Assembly (NCBI GenBank): GCA_023410675.1
Contig: JAEYPM010000078.1
Coordinates: 1-31,866, forward strand
DNA: 31,866 bases
Direction: 5' to 3'
Source: Bacillota bacterium
GTDB lineage: Bacteria; Bacillota; Clostridia; Lachnospirales; Cellulosilyticaceae
Position numbers and translations under genes: made by a program. This document shows, piece by piece, positions 1 to 6,950 of this stretch. The notes below the pieces were generated by a model that was not told the origin of the DNA, did not search any database, and saw nothing but the letters and a program-made list of their open reading frames with translations. Within the stretch, counting starts at the first letter, position 1. Each line of letters starts with the position of its first letter.

Positions 1-132
1 TTTAATTGCATTTTAAAGACATACTTATATACATTTATTGATAATTTCACTGATGTGATTAAAATTGTATATGAGATTTCTAAATTTAGGACTTTAAAAA
101 CACCTGTTTTTGGGGTCTAATCTTATATTTTA

Positions 133-1005
133 TTATACTATATTTTCAGATAACTTTTTAACTGAATGTAGATACGCCATCATATTTGCATCGTCAGCAT
201 AGCAGTAACTATAGTCAAAATGTTTTGCAACAGTCTGAGCAAGCATTCTAAATAATTCACATGCAGTAAATAGTGCTGCCCAAAAGTTTGTATAATCACT
301 GTCAGAATAGGTTTTTTCGTACATAGTATAAACTTCCTTAGGCAAATATTTTTTGTAATATTTTCCACTCATTCCTACTGATAGGGAAAAACTGATTGTA
401 ACACCAATATACCAATCTATCATTTTTACCAACATATCACGGACAACGACATGATACATCCACATAGCGTATGGAAGCTGATCTCTAGCAATCCCTTTTG
501 CAACATTATTAAGGCACCACCAAAATTCATTGCAGCATCCTTTATACTGCTTCCAAGTAGGTTTCTTAATATAATAATCACTATCATTTGATGCAGGTAT
601 CTGAGGTAAGCATTTATCTTTATCTAAAAGTGGAACTGTTAAACTATCTGAAGTATATTTTTTAAGCATCTCTTCTTTTATCTGTATTTTTAGATCAATA
701 CGGTTACCATCTTTAAACAGCATCAGCCATGTATAAGAACGGTCAAAATTGCTGCTCATTCCTAAACCAATATCATTGTTATCTGGTTCTTGGATCATTG
801 CAACCTCACCAAATATATATATCCAGTCCTTCTCCTCTAAAAATGATTTTGTTTCTGTTACCACATATACAATATCATAGTCTTGATAAATATCTTCTAT
901 AATATTAGGATTAACTCGAGAACCATTCATATATACTGCTCGTATACGTTCATCACGCTTTGCCACCCCTAAAATTAGGTCAAACATTTCTTCTTTAGTT
1001 CTCAC
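133..1005 (-). CDS. Aminoglycoside 6-adenylyltransferase-like protein (ANT(6)/AadE family)
   Basis: A 290-residue protein of the streptomycin adenylyltransferase family, soluble enzymes that move AMP from ATP to the 6-hydroxyl of streptomycin. The N-terminal nucleotidyltransferase motif is visible: G28-S29-R30 followed by D42 and D44 in QDYDIVYVV, the usual metal-binding pair. The Trp- and Tyr-rich C-terminal half fits the helical domain of this family, and the length is close to the usual 285-300 residues. Translation starts at a GTG (1003-1005), with AGGGGG seven bases upstream. It stands alone and diverges from hsp20. No transposase or resistance gene lies beside it, so it looks like a resident chromosomal homologue rather than part of a resistance cassette. 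Family membership is confident. Whether it confers streptomycin resistance cannot be told from sequence. Confidence 0.85.
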   Translation of the reverse strand: MRTKEEMFDLILGVAKRDERIRAVYMNGSRVNPNIIEDIYQDYDIVYVVTETKSFLEEKDWIYIFGEVAMIQEPDNNDIGLGMSSNFDRSYTWLMLFKDGNRIDLKIQIKEEMLKKYTSDSLTVPLLDKDKCLPQIPASNDSDYYIKKPTWKQYKGCCNEFWWCLNNVAKGIARDQLPYAMWMYHVVVRDMLVKMIDWYIGVTISFSLSVGMSGKYYKKYLPKEVYTMYEKTYSDSDYTNFWAALFTACELFRMLAQTVAKHFDYSYCYADDANMMAYLHSVKKLSENIV

Positions 1006-1149
1006 TATTTTACCCCCTTCAAATTAATCTTTTTTTATTTATACATATTATCTATTTTAGCATATCATAATATAATCGATACAAAAAATTCGCCCATAAT
1101 AAACCATCTCATATATTAATAATTCACTCCAAATATTTTTAAATATATA

Positions 1150-1180
1150 TTGACACATAAATAAATTTGTGATATATAAT
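1150..1180 (+). promoter_or_regulatory. Probable sigma-A promoter of hsp20
   Basis: TTGACA at 1150-1155 is followed by overlapping -10 candidates: TATATA at 1173-1178 (17-base spacer) or TATAAT at 1175-1180 (19-base spacer). The CIRCE operator begins 11 bases further on, as expected for a HrcA-repressed promoter. Confidence 0.75.
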
Positions 1181-1191
1181 AAATATAACTA

Positions 1192-1218
1192 TTAGCACTC
1201 ACTTTCAATGAGTGCTAA
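1192..1218 (+). promoter_or_regulatory. CIRCE operator (HrcA binding site)
   Basis: A perfect CIRCE inverted repeat: TTAGCACTC (1192-1200), a nine-base spacer, then GAGTGCTAA (1210-1218). It lies between the promoter and the ribosome site of hsp20. From known CIRCE/HrcA biology, HrcA binds here in unstressed cells and heat stress relieves repression. The hrcA gene is not in this window. Confidence 0.97.
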
Positions 1219-1250
1219 TAACAAAATAATACGTAAAGGAGTTGTTAATT

Positions 1251-1697
1251 ATGGCAGGATTAATTCCATTTAACAAATCAAGATCTGACCTTATGAATAT
1301 TGGCTTTAACGACTTTCACAACATGCTTGATGACTTTTTCTCAGACAGTTGGCCGCTTAGGAGAAGCCTTATTAATGATACCTTTAAGATTGACGTACAA
1401 GAGAATGAAAGTGAATATATTGTTGAAGCTGAACTTCCTGGCATTCAAAAAGATCAGATCAATGTCTCACTAGATGATAACAAACTCAAAATAGCAGTTA
1501 ATCAACTAGAAAATACTGAAGAAAAAAGTAAAAATTATATTCATAAAGAAAGACGATATTGCGTCATGAGCCGTAATATTTACCTTGCTGACTCTGACTC
1601 TCAAGGTATTAAGGCTAAACTTGAAAATGGAGTTCTAGTTATTACCGTACCAAAAGTGGCTAAAGCACAAACTTCTATTGCAATAGAAATTGAATAA
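1251..1697 (+). CDS. Small heat shock protein, Hsp20/alpha-crystallin family
   Basis: A 148-residue ATP-independent holdase chaperone that binds unfolding proteins in the cytoplasm. The alpha-crystallin domain runs from about residue 38 to 137, with a VEAELPGIQK-type segment and the conserved ENGVLVITVPK strand near the C-terminus. The C-terminal tail ends in an I-x-I motif (IEIE). A TTG at 1242 is in frame, but the ATG at 1251 is chosen because AAAGGAG (1235-1241) sits nine bases before it. The gene is monocistronic, between a CIRCE operator and a strong hairpin terminator. Family and heat-shock regulation are both well supported. Confidence 0.95.
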   Translation: MAGLIPFNKSRSDLMNIGFNDFHNMLDDFFSDSWPLRRSLINDTFKIDVQENESEYIVEAELPGIQKDQINVSLDDNKLKIAVNQLENTEEKSKNYIHKERRYCVMSRNIYLADSDSQGIKAKLENGVLVITVPKVAKAQTSIAIEIE

Positions 1698-1705
1698 TAT
1701 ATTGT

Positions 1706-1750
1706 ATAATAAATAAACACATCAGTTACTCTGATGTGTTTATTTATTAT
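1706..1750 (+). terminator. Hairpin terminator, probably bidirectional
   Basis: A perfect 20-bp stem (1706-1725 with 1731-1750) and a five-base loop, TTACT. The outer arms are A/T-only, giving a U-rich tract on either strand. It starts eight bases after hsp20 ends and also lies downstream of the convergent gene at 1840-2214, so it can serve both. Confidence 0.85.
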
Positions 1751-1839
1751 ATAGAGATAAACTATTAAAAATTAAATGCCATACTTATTCATTAGGTCAA
1801 TTCTTCTATATCATCTAATTTGAATTAGCTCTTTCTTCT

Positions 1840-2214
1840 TTACTCAATCATAAGTTCTATGTATCCATTAACTTCAATATTGTATCCATGTTTTCCAATT
1901 ATAGAGCGTAAGCTTCTGATATCCTCTAAATCTGGGCTTGCAAATTCTTGGTAGCATTTTTGAGAATCAGCCACATTTAGTTCTTGATAAAAGTCTGAAA
2001 TATGACAATAAAATTTGTCAAGTATATCTTCTAAAGGATATTGAGATATATTATTTGCATTATCACCCTCACCATATTCTGGCTCTTGAAAAAAAGATAA
2101 TGAAGTTACATATAAACGTTCTCCATCTTCTTGCACTTCATATACTCCATTTTCAATTTCAGAATATATATTACTACTATATTTGCTCGCTCTATAGTTT
2201 TCTATTTGATGCAT
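1840..2214 (-). CDS. Hypothetical protein, 124 aa
   Basis: A small acidic protein that I do not recognise. It has no signal peptide, membrane segment or metal-binding cluster, so it is probably cytoplasmic. The N-terminal half is rich in Glu, Tyr and Asn. The C-terminal half could be helical (an SPDLEDIRSLRSIIGKHGY segment) and ends in hydrophobic IELMIE. The ATG at 2212-2214 has AAGGAG at a good distance upstream, which supports it as a real gene. It starts 57 bases after the end of the upstream amide hydrolase gene on the same strand and is likely co-transcribed with it. An overlapping plus-strand frame (1938-2240) has no ribosome site and is disregarded. Confidence 0.7.
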   Translation of the reverse strand: MHQIENYRASKYSSNIYSEIENGVYEVQEDGERLYVTSLSFFQEPEYGEGDNANNISQYPLEDILDKFYCHISDFYQELNVADSQKCYQEFASPDLEDIRSLRSIIGKHGYNIEVNGYIELMIE

Positions 2215-2271
2215 ACTTTATTCTCCTTTACAAATTCTGAGTGCTCTCCACTAATCTTACATGCTAGAATA

Positions 2272-3336
2272 TCACTCAGTAAAATCCTTTAATTTAAAAT
2301 GTTTCACATTGCTCATGTTACGATGTGCAAATATATCTTCCTCTAAAGATGACAAATTATATACCAACGACCACTGCAGTTTGTCTATACCTTCATCAAT
2401 AATACCAACTTGAGCCAATAAATTAATAGCATCCTCTTCATTTAATTTCCCATCATTTTTTAGTATAGTATCTTCAACCGTTTGATATCTATCAAATTCA
2501 TCATAGCCTTCGCCAATATTTAAGCCATTATACGCAATGAAATTTGAAGCAATCTGATAGTCTTCATCCGTCTCAACCACACGAATATCACTGTCATAAT
2601 ACTCAATAATAACTGAGCGTCCTGTTGCATCAGCAATCAGATAATGACATTCCACATCACCTGAAAAATAAATGTTATACTGCTTAAGTAGTTCTACTGC
2701 CTCATCCACAGTTGCGGCCTTATCCAGCACAAGTCTAATGGACGTGGTGGTATTAAGCGTAATTTTGTCTGAATGATGTGCTGGCATTGCCTGTGGAACA
2801 GCGAGTAAAGCTATAGCAACACCCTTCTCATTCATTCCATCAAAAGGAAGATAAGGTGCAGCCAAAGCTAAAAAACTATCAAAATTTAGGCCACTTGGAA
2901 GATAGTCTTCAGAATATCCTGCAAAAGCTAGGTTTACTGTTGATATAGATGCATAGCCATTGTCTGGCTTTGTATACAGTACCATAGAAGGTGCATACTT
3001 AAAATCAAAGTTTCTTCCAAAAATTACATCACCGTCATCATTTCTTGTTACAAAAGCTGTGCAACCACCTTTTGTTATATTTAAATTAATTGGTAATCCT
3101 TTGAGCAAACGTTTCATAATAAATGCCTCAATATCACCATCATTCTTCGCACCTGTAAGTAAAAAGTCATCAAATCCATAATCATCAAAATATGTCATTT
3201 GATACATGCCATAATTATCTATCTTCTCAATTGAATAAAGAGATTTCAATTCATTTTTAAACATTAAGAGTATTATTACGAACAATACAACTATAATTCC
3301 TAGAAGAATACCAAGCGTACTGATGATCTTCTTCAT
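2272..3336 (-). CDS. Membrane-anchored linear amide C-N hydrolase (choloylglycine hydrolase/acyltransferase C45-like Ntn hydrolase)
   Basis: A 354-residue protein. Residues about 5-27 form one hydrophobic segment, probably an N-terminal anchor facing outwards. The Ntn-hydrolase fold starts with GGCTAF, where Cys92 is the expected nucleophile, followed by the family motif FGRNFDF (106-112). Later segments such as PFDGMNEKGVAIALL fit the family. Known members hydrolyse linear amides, for example bile salts, penicillin V, acyl-homoserine lactones or acyl-dipeptides; the substrate here is unknown. Because Ntn hydrolases need a free N-terminal nucleophile, the first 91 residues would have to be removed by autoprocessing. 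The start is the ATG at 3334-3336, with AAAGGAG about 11 bases upstream. It is likely transcribed with the small gene at 1840-2214. The family call is firm and the substrate is open. Confidence 0.8.
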   Translation of the reverse strand: MKKIISTLGILLGIIVVLFVIILLMFKNELKSLYSIEKIDNYGMYQMTYFDDYGFDDFLLTGAKNDGDIEAFIMKRLLKGLPINLNITKGGCTAFVTRNDDGDVIFGRNFDFKYAPSMVLYTKPDNGYASISTVNLAFAGYSEDYLPSGLNFDSFLALAAPYLPFDGMNEKGVAIALLAVPQAMPAHHSDKITLNTTTSIRLVLDKAATVDEAVELLKQYNIYFSGDVECHYLIADATGRSVIIEYYDSDIRVVETDEDYQIASNFIAYNGLNIGEGYDEFDRYQTVEDTILKNDGKLNEEDAINLLAQVGIIDEGIDKLQWSLVYNLSSLEEDIFAHRNMSNVKHFKLKDFTE

Positions 3337-3549
3337 ATTTTATCTCACTCCTTTCTTAAGATTTTTTCACACTTTGAGACTCGTCATGATCTTTTATCAT
3401 TTCAAATGTTATTGCTACAGCGAAATAAAAATCATTCAGCAGCATGCCCATTTCTAATCTCTCAATAGACACTTTATGATTATATACAAAATAGTATTAA
3501 ACTTCAAACTCTTGTTCTCATTTATTCTCTATTTAATTCATTGTCTTCT

Positions 3550-4725
3550 TCACAGAACTTTATTTAATAAAGGTATTTTCTTAAAAATATAATTTGTCAT
3601 GAGGAAGCAAGTAGCAGTTCCAAAAATGCATAAGAATAAGAACTTTATCAAAGCAGGAAATGCCATTTCCTTCATTAACAAAGATATGGCTACCAAAACA
3701 GGGGTATGAAACATATATACGGAAAAAGAATTATCAGAAAGAATCTTAATAAAGTGGTTCTGTTTATTAAACCTTTCCCTAAACAGTACAATAAGCCCTA
3801 TGGACATAGCAACTGCTATGAATGATTCCCAAAGTGCATATGCTGCACTTTGCCATCTCAACCCTCCATAAAATAGGAAGTTTCCATCTAATGCTCCTCC
3901 TGTGATCATGACAACTGCCCACATAATAACTCCTGGTATCAATGCTGCCTTAAGCCACCTGCTCCCTAATATTGTATCTAGCTTTGAAAACCAATTATTT
4001 CTGTAACTCCATATTCCTACAATGAACAATATGATGTATTGTGAAAAGAAGCTCAACTGCATATTGAGTATACTTGTCCCTATAGGCTGTACAATTCTTA
4101 TTAAAAAAGCTACTACTGCAATAATTAATATAAGAAGTAGTATTTTACTAAATCTAGGGATGTCCTTTTCTAGCCTTGTCCCTTTATTTTTAATCAGTTT
4201 TCGAAATAAGGCATATATGATATTAAAAATAAGCAGTGCAAAGGCAAACCATAGAGGACCTGATCCTCCCACCAATTCCAGTTTTATTATGTAATTGCTA
4301 TAATAACTCCAAAAACTTGGTCTTACCTCGTGCCAAGGCGTCTTTAACAAAAAATAAACAGTAAAAGGATTAATAACGATCATGAAAATAAGTGTAGGAA
4401 TTCCAAGCCTTATCAATCTGTCTTTTATAAATTTCTTAAAGCCTTTCTTATCATAAGATGCAGGTACGAAGTAACCTGATATTAAGAAAAGAAAACCCAT
4501 AAAATAAGCCTGAGTAAAGGATTGGTAAAGGCCAAAAACAATGGTTGATATAAGCCCTAATTGGGTTTCTTCTATATAATACCAGCTCCCCATTCCGCTG
4601 TAAGTTACTGCCGCATGCATAATGACTACAAAAAAAATCATTAAAAGTCTCAAATTATCAATGTATACAAATCTTTGCTTTTCTGCTTGAAGCATATTAA
4701 TTCTCTCCTCTTCTGTTTGAAGCAT
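3550..4725 (-). CDS. Acyltransferase family 3 membrane protein
   Basis: A 391-residue integral membrane protein of the acyltransferase-3 (OafA/NodX-like) family. These move acyl groups, often acetyl, onto cell-surface sugars, lipids or antibiotics. The opening FVYIDNLRLLMIFFVVIMHA carries the family's conserved membrane-embedded histidine, and about ten hydrophobic helices follow. An RxG motif is seen in DRLIRLGIPTLIF. It follows the GH9 gene by about 40 bases on the same strand, so the two probably share a transcript; a role in modifying a glycan is possible but not shown. The start is uncertain. ATG 4723-4725 and ATG 4693-4695 each have a purine-rich ribosome site, because the start region is a tandem 30-bp duplication (4681-4740). 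Starting at the second gives 381 residues, closer to the conserved domain. Confidence 0.85.
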   Translation of the reverse strand: MLQTEEERINMLQAEKQRFVYIDNLRLLMIFFVVIMHAAVTYSGMGSWYYIEETQLGLISTIVFGLYQSFTQAYFMGFLFLISGYFVPASYDKKGFKKFIKDRLIRLGIPTLIFMIVINPFTVYFLLKTPWHEVRPSFWSYYSNYIIKLELVGGSGPLWFAFALLIFNIIYALFRKLIKNKGTRLEKDIPRFSKILLLILIIAVVAFLIRIVQPIGTSILNMQLSFFSQYIILFIVGIWSYRNNWFSKLDTILGSRWLKAALIPGVIMWAVVMITGGALDGNFLFYGGLRWQSAAYALWESFIAVAMSIGLIVLFRERFNKQNHFIKILSDNSFSVYMFHTPVLVAISLLMKEMAFPALIKFLFLCIFGTATCFLMTNYIFKKIPLLNKVL

Positions 4726-4740
4726 ATTAATGCTCTCCCT
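4681..4740. repeat. Tandem 30-bp duplication of a ribosome site and start codon
   Basis: 4681-4710 and 4711-4740 are two head-to-tail copies of the same 30 bases, matching at 26 of 30 positions. Each copy, read on the minus strand, holds a GAGGAGAG/GGGAGAG-type ribosome site, an ATTAATATG start and the codons M-L-Q-T/A-E. The upstream copy adds ten residues (MLQTEEERIN) to the acyltransferase. Confidence 0.9.
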
Positions 4741-4764
4741 TAAATTAATCTTTTATAAGAAGTA

Positions 4765-6471
4765 TCAGTGCAAAAGGCAAACATACCATAAATAGAAGCA
4801 TGTATGTGGACTCCAATATTCTGTCGTTCGCCAATCCATTGCATAGTCCATATCTAGGAACGGCTCATCATCTTCTAAACCTATAAACCCATTCATTATG
4901 CCCCCTGGTATTAAACCTAAAAACCGAGAATGTGGATATGGGTTGTTGATCCCTTCTCCTGTCATGAGACATGAATTTTTAGGATTGCACCCCATGACCC
5001 ATTCCATCTGATTTTTAGCTATATCCAATAATTCATCCTGTTTCAATAGCTTACCTGCTAAATTAAGACCAACTGTATGAGAGAGAAGGTGTGAAGTAAG
5101 TCCAATGTAGAAGGGCACCTTAGTTGGTGAGAAGAACCTAAACATAATATCTCCTTCTAGTTCTCTGTATGTTTCACATGTAATATCCTCTGTAAATAGT
5201 CCATATGGAATGATTTTATATGGATTTGTATGAACCATAGGCTTAATATAATCATTACAGTACCACTTAATAGCATTTATACATGTCTCTCTAAGTTCAT
5301 CTTCAGGAATAATTAAGTACGCTTCACATAATGCAATCAAGATCGTACCACTATCTCTTAAGTCTTTAAATATCTCGTTCTTCTTAGAGTTACTATAGAA
5401 ATAACCCTTTACCTTGTTTTGATTAAAAGAATAACTTGTCTCCTGCAAAGAAATGATATTTTTTACTGCCTCTTTCATACAATCTAAATACTTTTCTTCA
5501 TCTGTAGCAAGATACATTTCCTTATAGGCAAGAATAGACCAAGCTATATATTTTACCTCTACATTTCCCATAGTCCAAGCAGTTATTTTCGTTTTATACT
5601 CAGGATTCATGTCTAGGAATTCAAGAGCCTTTTTAGCTGCTAATAAGCATTGTTTTGAATAAGATGGATCTATATCTTTAAATAGTATGGAGATCATAGC
5701 CTGAAGATATATGAATTCCCACTGCACTTCTGGATGATAGAGGGTACTAATATGTCTTTCATCTCCTGAAGATATAGTATTATCTGTCCAGCGATTATCA
5801 CTGTTATCTCCATCTAGGCCCGCTGCAACGTCATTCCATACTTTACCCTGGGCACTTAGCATCTTAAGAAAATAAGCATTTCCCCAACGGAGCTCTTTTA
5901 ATAAGTCTCCTTCCTTTTGATCAAAAAACTTCCATGTAGGATTTGCATTTCTTACAACCTGTGATATTCCTATTCCAAGTAGCATGCTATGTGCCATCCA
6001 TTTTCTTAGGTCTCCTGCGTCATGCCAACCGCCAGTAGTCTCAACGTATTCATCTGTATCTCTTATAATGGCATCATCTAAATGGCATGGACCATGATAG
6101 CCAGGAATCTCTTCCCCACAACGTTGTATATGTATATATTCAAATGCCTTATGTGCTGTTCTCGTTATAACATCTTCTCGTATGTGAAAAGGGACTGAAT
6201 TATATTCATTGTTTAGGGTAATTAAATAGATTCCAACCTTATTAAGGCTAGAAAAGTCTGCAATATGATATGTTCCCATATGAGTATTTACTTCTTTCAG
6301 AGTTCCTTTAAACGCAATCTGATTTTCACGTGTATTAGGACCAATTTCGTTATATCCCATCTCATTTAAATCAACAACTGCAAACTCATTATATTTTGTG
6401 TTTCCCTCAATGATAGCTGTTTTTGCAGTGTCATTAGGAGTAAAGCCTAAATGATTAACAAATATTTTCAT
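4765..6471 (-). CDS. Glycoside hydrolase family 9 protein, cytoplasmic
   Basis: A 568-residue inverting beta-glycosidase of family GH9. Residues 1 to about 100 form the Ig-like domain found in front of many GH9 catalytic domains. The (alpha/alpha)6 catalytic domain follows, with the diagnostic GGWHDAGD at 147-154 carrying the two Asp that position the water. Near the C-terminus are PYPHSRF, matching the GH9 His/Arg motif, and a Glu in TTEYWSP (about residue 551), the likely acid. There is no signal peptide, dockerin or carbohydrate-binding module, so it should act inside the cell on imported oligosaccharides such as cellodextrins or, as in GH9 exo-glucosaminidases, chitosan oligomers. A GTG at 6480 is in frame but overlaps the ribosome site. 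The ATG at 6469-6471 is chosen because AGGGAG lies eight bases before it. It leads a probable two-gene unit with the acyltransferase. Confidence 0.9.
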   Translation of the reverse strand: MKIFVNHLGFTPNDTAKTAIIEGNTKYNEFAVVDLNEMGYNEIGPNTRENQIAFKGTLKEVNTHMGTYHIADFSSLNKVGIYLITLNNEYNSVPFHIREDVITRTAHKAFEYIHIQRCGEEIPGYHGPCHLDDAIIRDTDEYVETTGGWHDAGDLRKWMAHSMLLGIGISQVVRNANPTWKFFDQKEGDLLKELRWGNAYFLKMLSAQGKVWNDVAAGLDGDNSDNRWTDNTISSGDERHISTLYHPEVQWEFIYLQAMISILFKDIDPSYSKQCLLAAKKALEFLDMNPEYKTKITAWTMGNVEVKYIAWSILAYKEMYLATDEEKYLDCMKEAVKNIISLQETSYSFNQNKVKGYFYSNSKKNEIFKDLRDSGTILIALCEAYLIIPEDELRETCINAIKWYCNDYIKPMVHTNPYKIIPYGLFTEDITCETYRELEGDIMFRFFSPTKVPFYIGLTSHLLSHTVGLNLAGKLLKQDELLDIAKNQMEWVMGCNPKNSCLMTGEGINNPYPHSRFLGLIPGGIMNGFIGLEDDEPFLDMDYAMDWRTTEYWSPHTCFYLWYVCLLH

Positions 6472-6950
6472 ATCAAACACTCCCTTTTTCTTATTTAAGA
6501 TGTGAATTCTATATTTATTTTATAATGGAACACATAAGAAAACTATCCTCTTATTGCCTTAAATACCTCAATAATTGCGTTCAGTTAATCAAGAAAATAT
6601 TATACGCTGCTTTCTATTATATCTTAAAATTATGATAACTAAAAGAAAATGACAAAAATCGGGAATAACTTTATTTTCTCTAAAACAAAGTCGTTCCCGA
6701 TTTGGTATTTTTATTCTGTACCTCTTCCTGCTTTTCACCTATCTTTTTCCTTGTTCCTAATTCCTTGTCTCTGGCCTATATTTTGCTCCCCAATGGTTCT
6801 GTTTGTGGCAACTCTCGACTTATTACGTCTTATCTTTAAACTTGACCCTTATCCCTTCTCTTTATATTACTTGGATGGGCGAGAAAGACATTATTCTAGG
6901 TAAAAAAGGGGCATTTTAGGAAGACATGATTATCAATTATCTATTATTTA
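6472..6950. other. 479-base intergenic region without a recognised gene
   Basis: The GH9 gene starts at its left edge and asnS ends at its right edge. It holds one strong hairpin (6656-6703), listed separately. The stretch 6705-6905 is strikingly pyrimidine-rich on the plus strand. A plus-strand frame of 84 codons (6649-6903) begins inside the hairpin, has no ribosome site and matches no family I know, so it is not called. I see no convincing promoter for the GH9 gene. The 6705-6905 stretch could be decayed mobile DNA or an untranslated RNA. Confidence 0.5.
6656..6703 (-). terminator. Hairpin terminator, probably ending the asnS transcript
   Basis: The outer stem AAATCGGGAA (6656-6665) pairs with TTCCCGATTT (6694-6703). 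Inner pairs ACTTT/AAAGT and TTTT/AAAA extend it. Read on the minus strand it is followed by a U-rich run (TTTTTGTCATTTT). It is about 250 bases past the asnS stop codon, so the transcript would have an unusually long 3' tail. Confidence 0.65.

Noticed and set aside
1938..2240. A 100-codon plus-strand frame opposite the 124-aa hypothetical gene
   Set aside because: No ribosome site and a low-complexity His/Tyr/Leu-rich product; the minus-strand frame has a good AAGGAG and start.
6649..6903. An 84-codon plus-strand frame after asnS
   Set aside because: It starts inside a terminator hairpin, has no ribosome site, and has the composition expected of translated pyrimidine-rich noncoding DNA.
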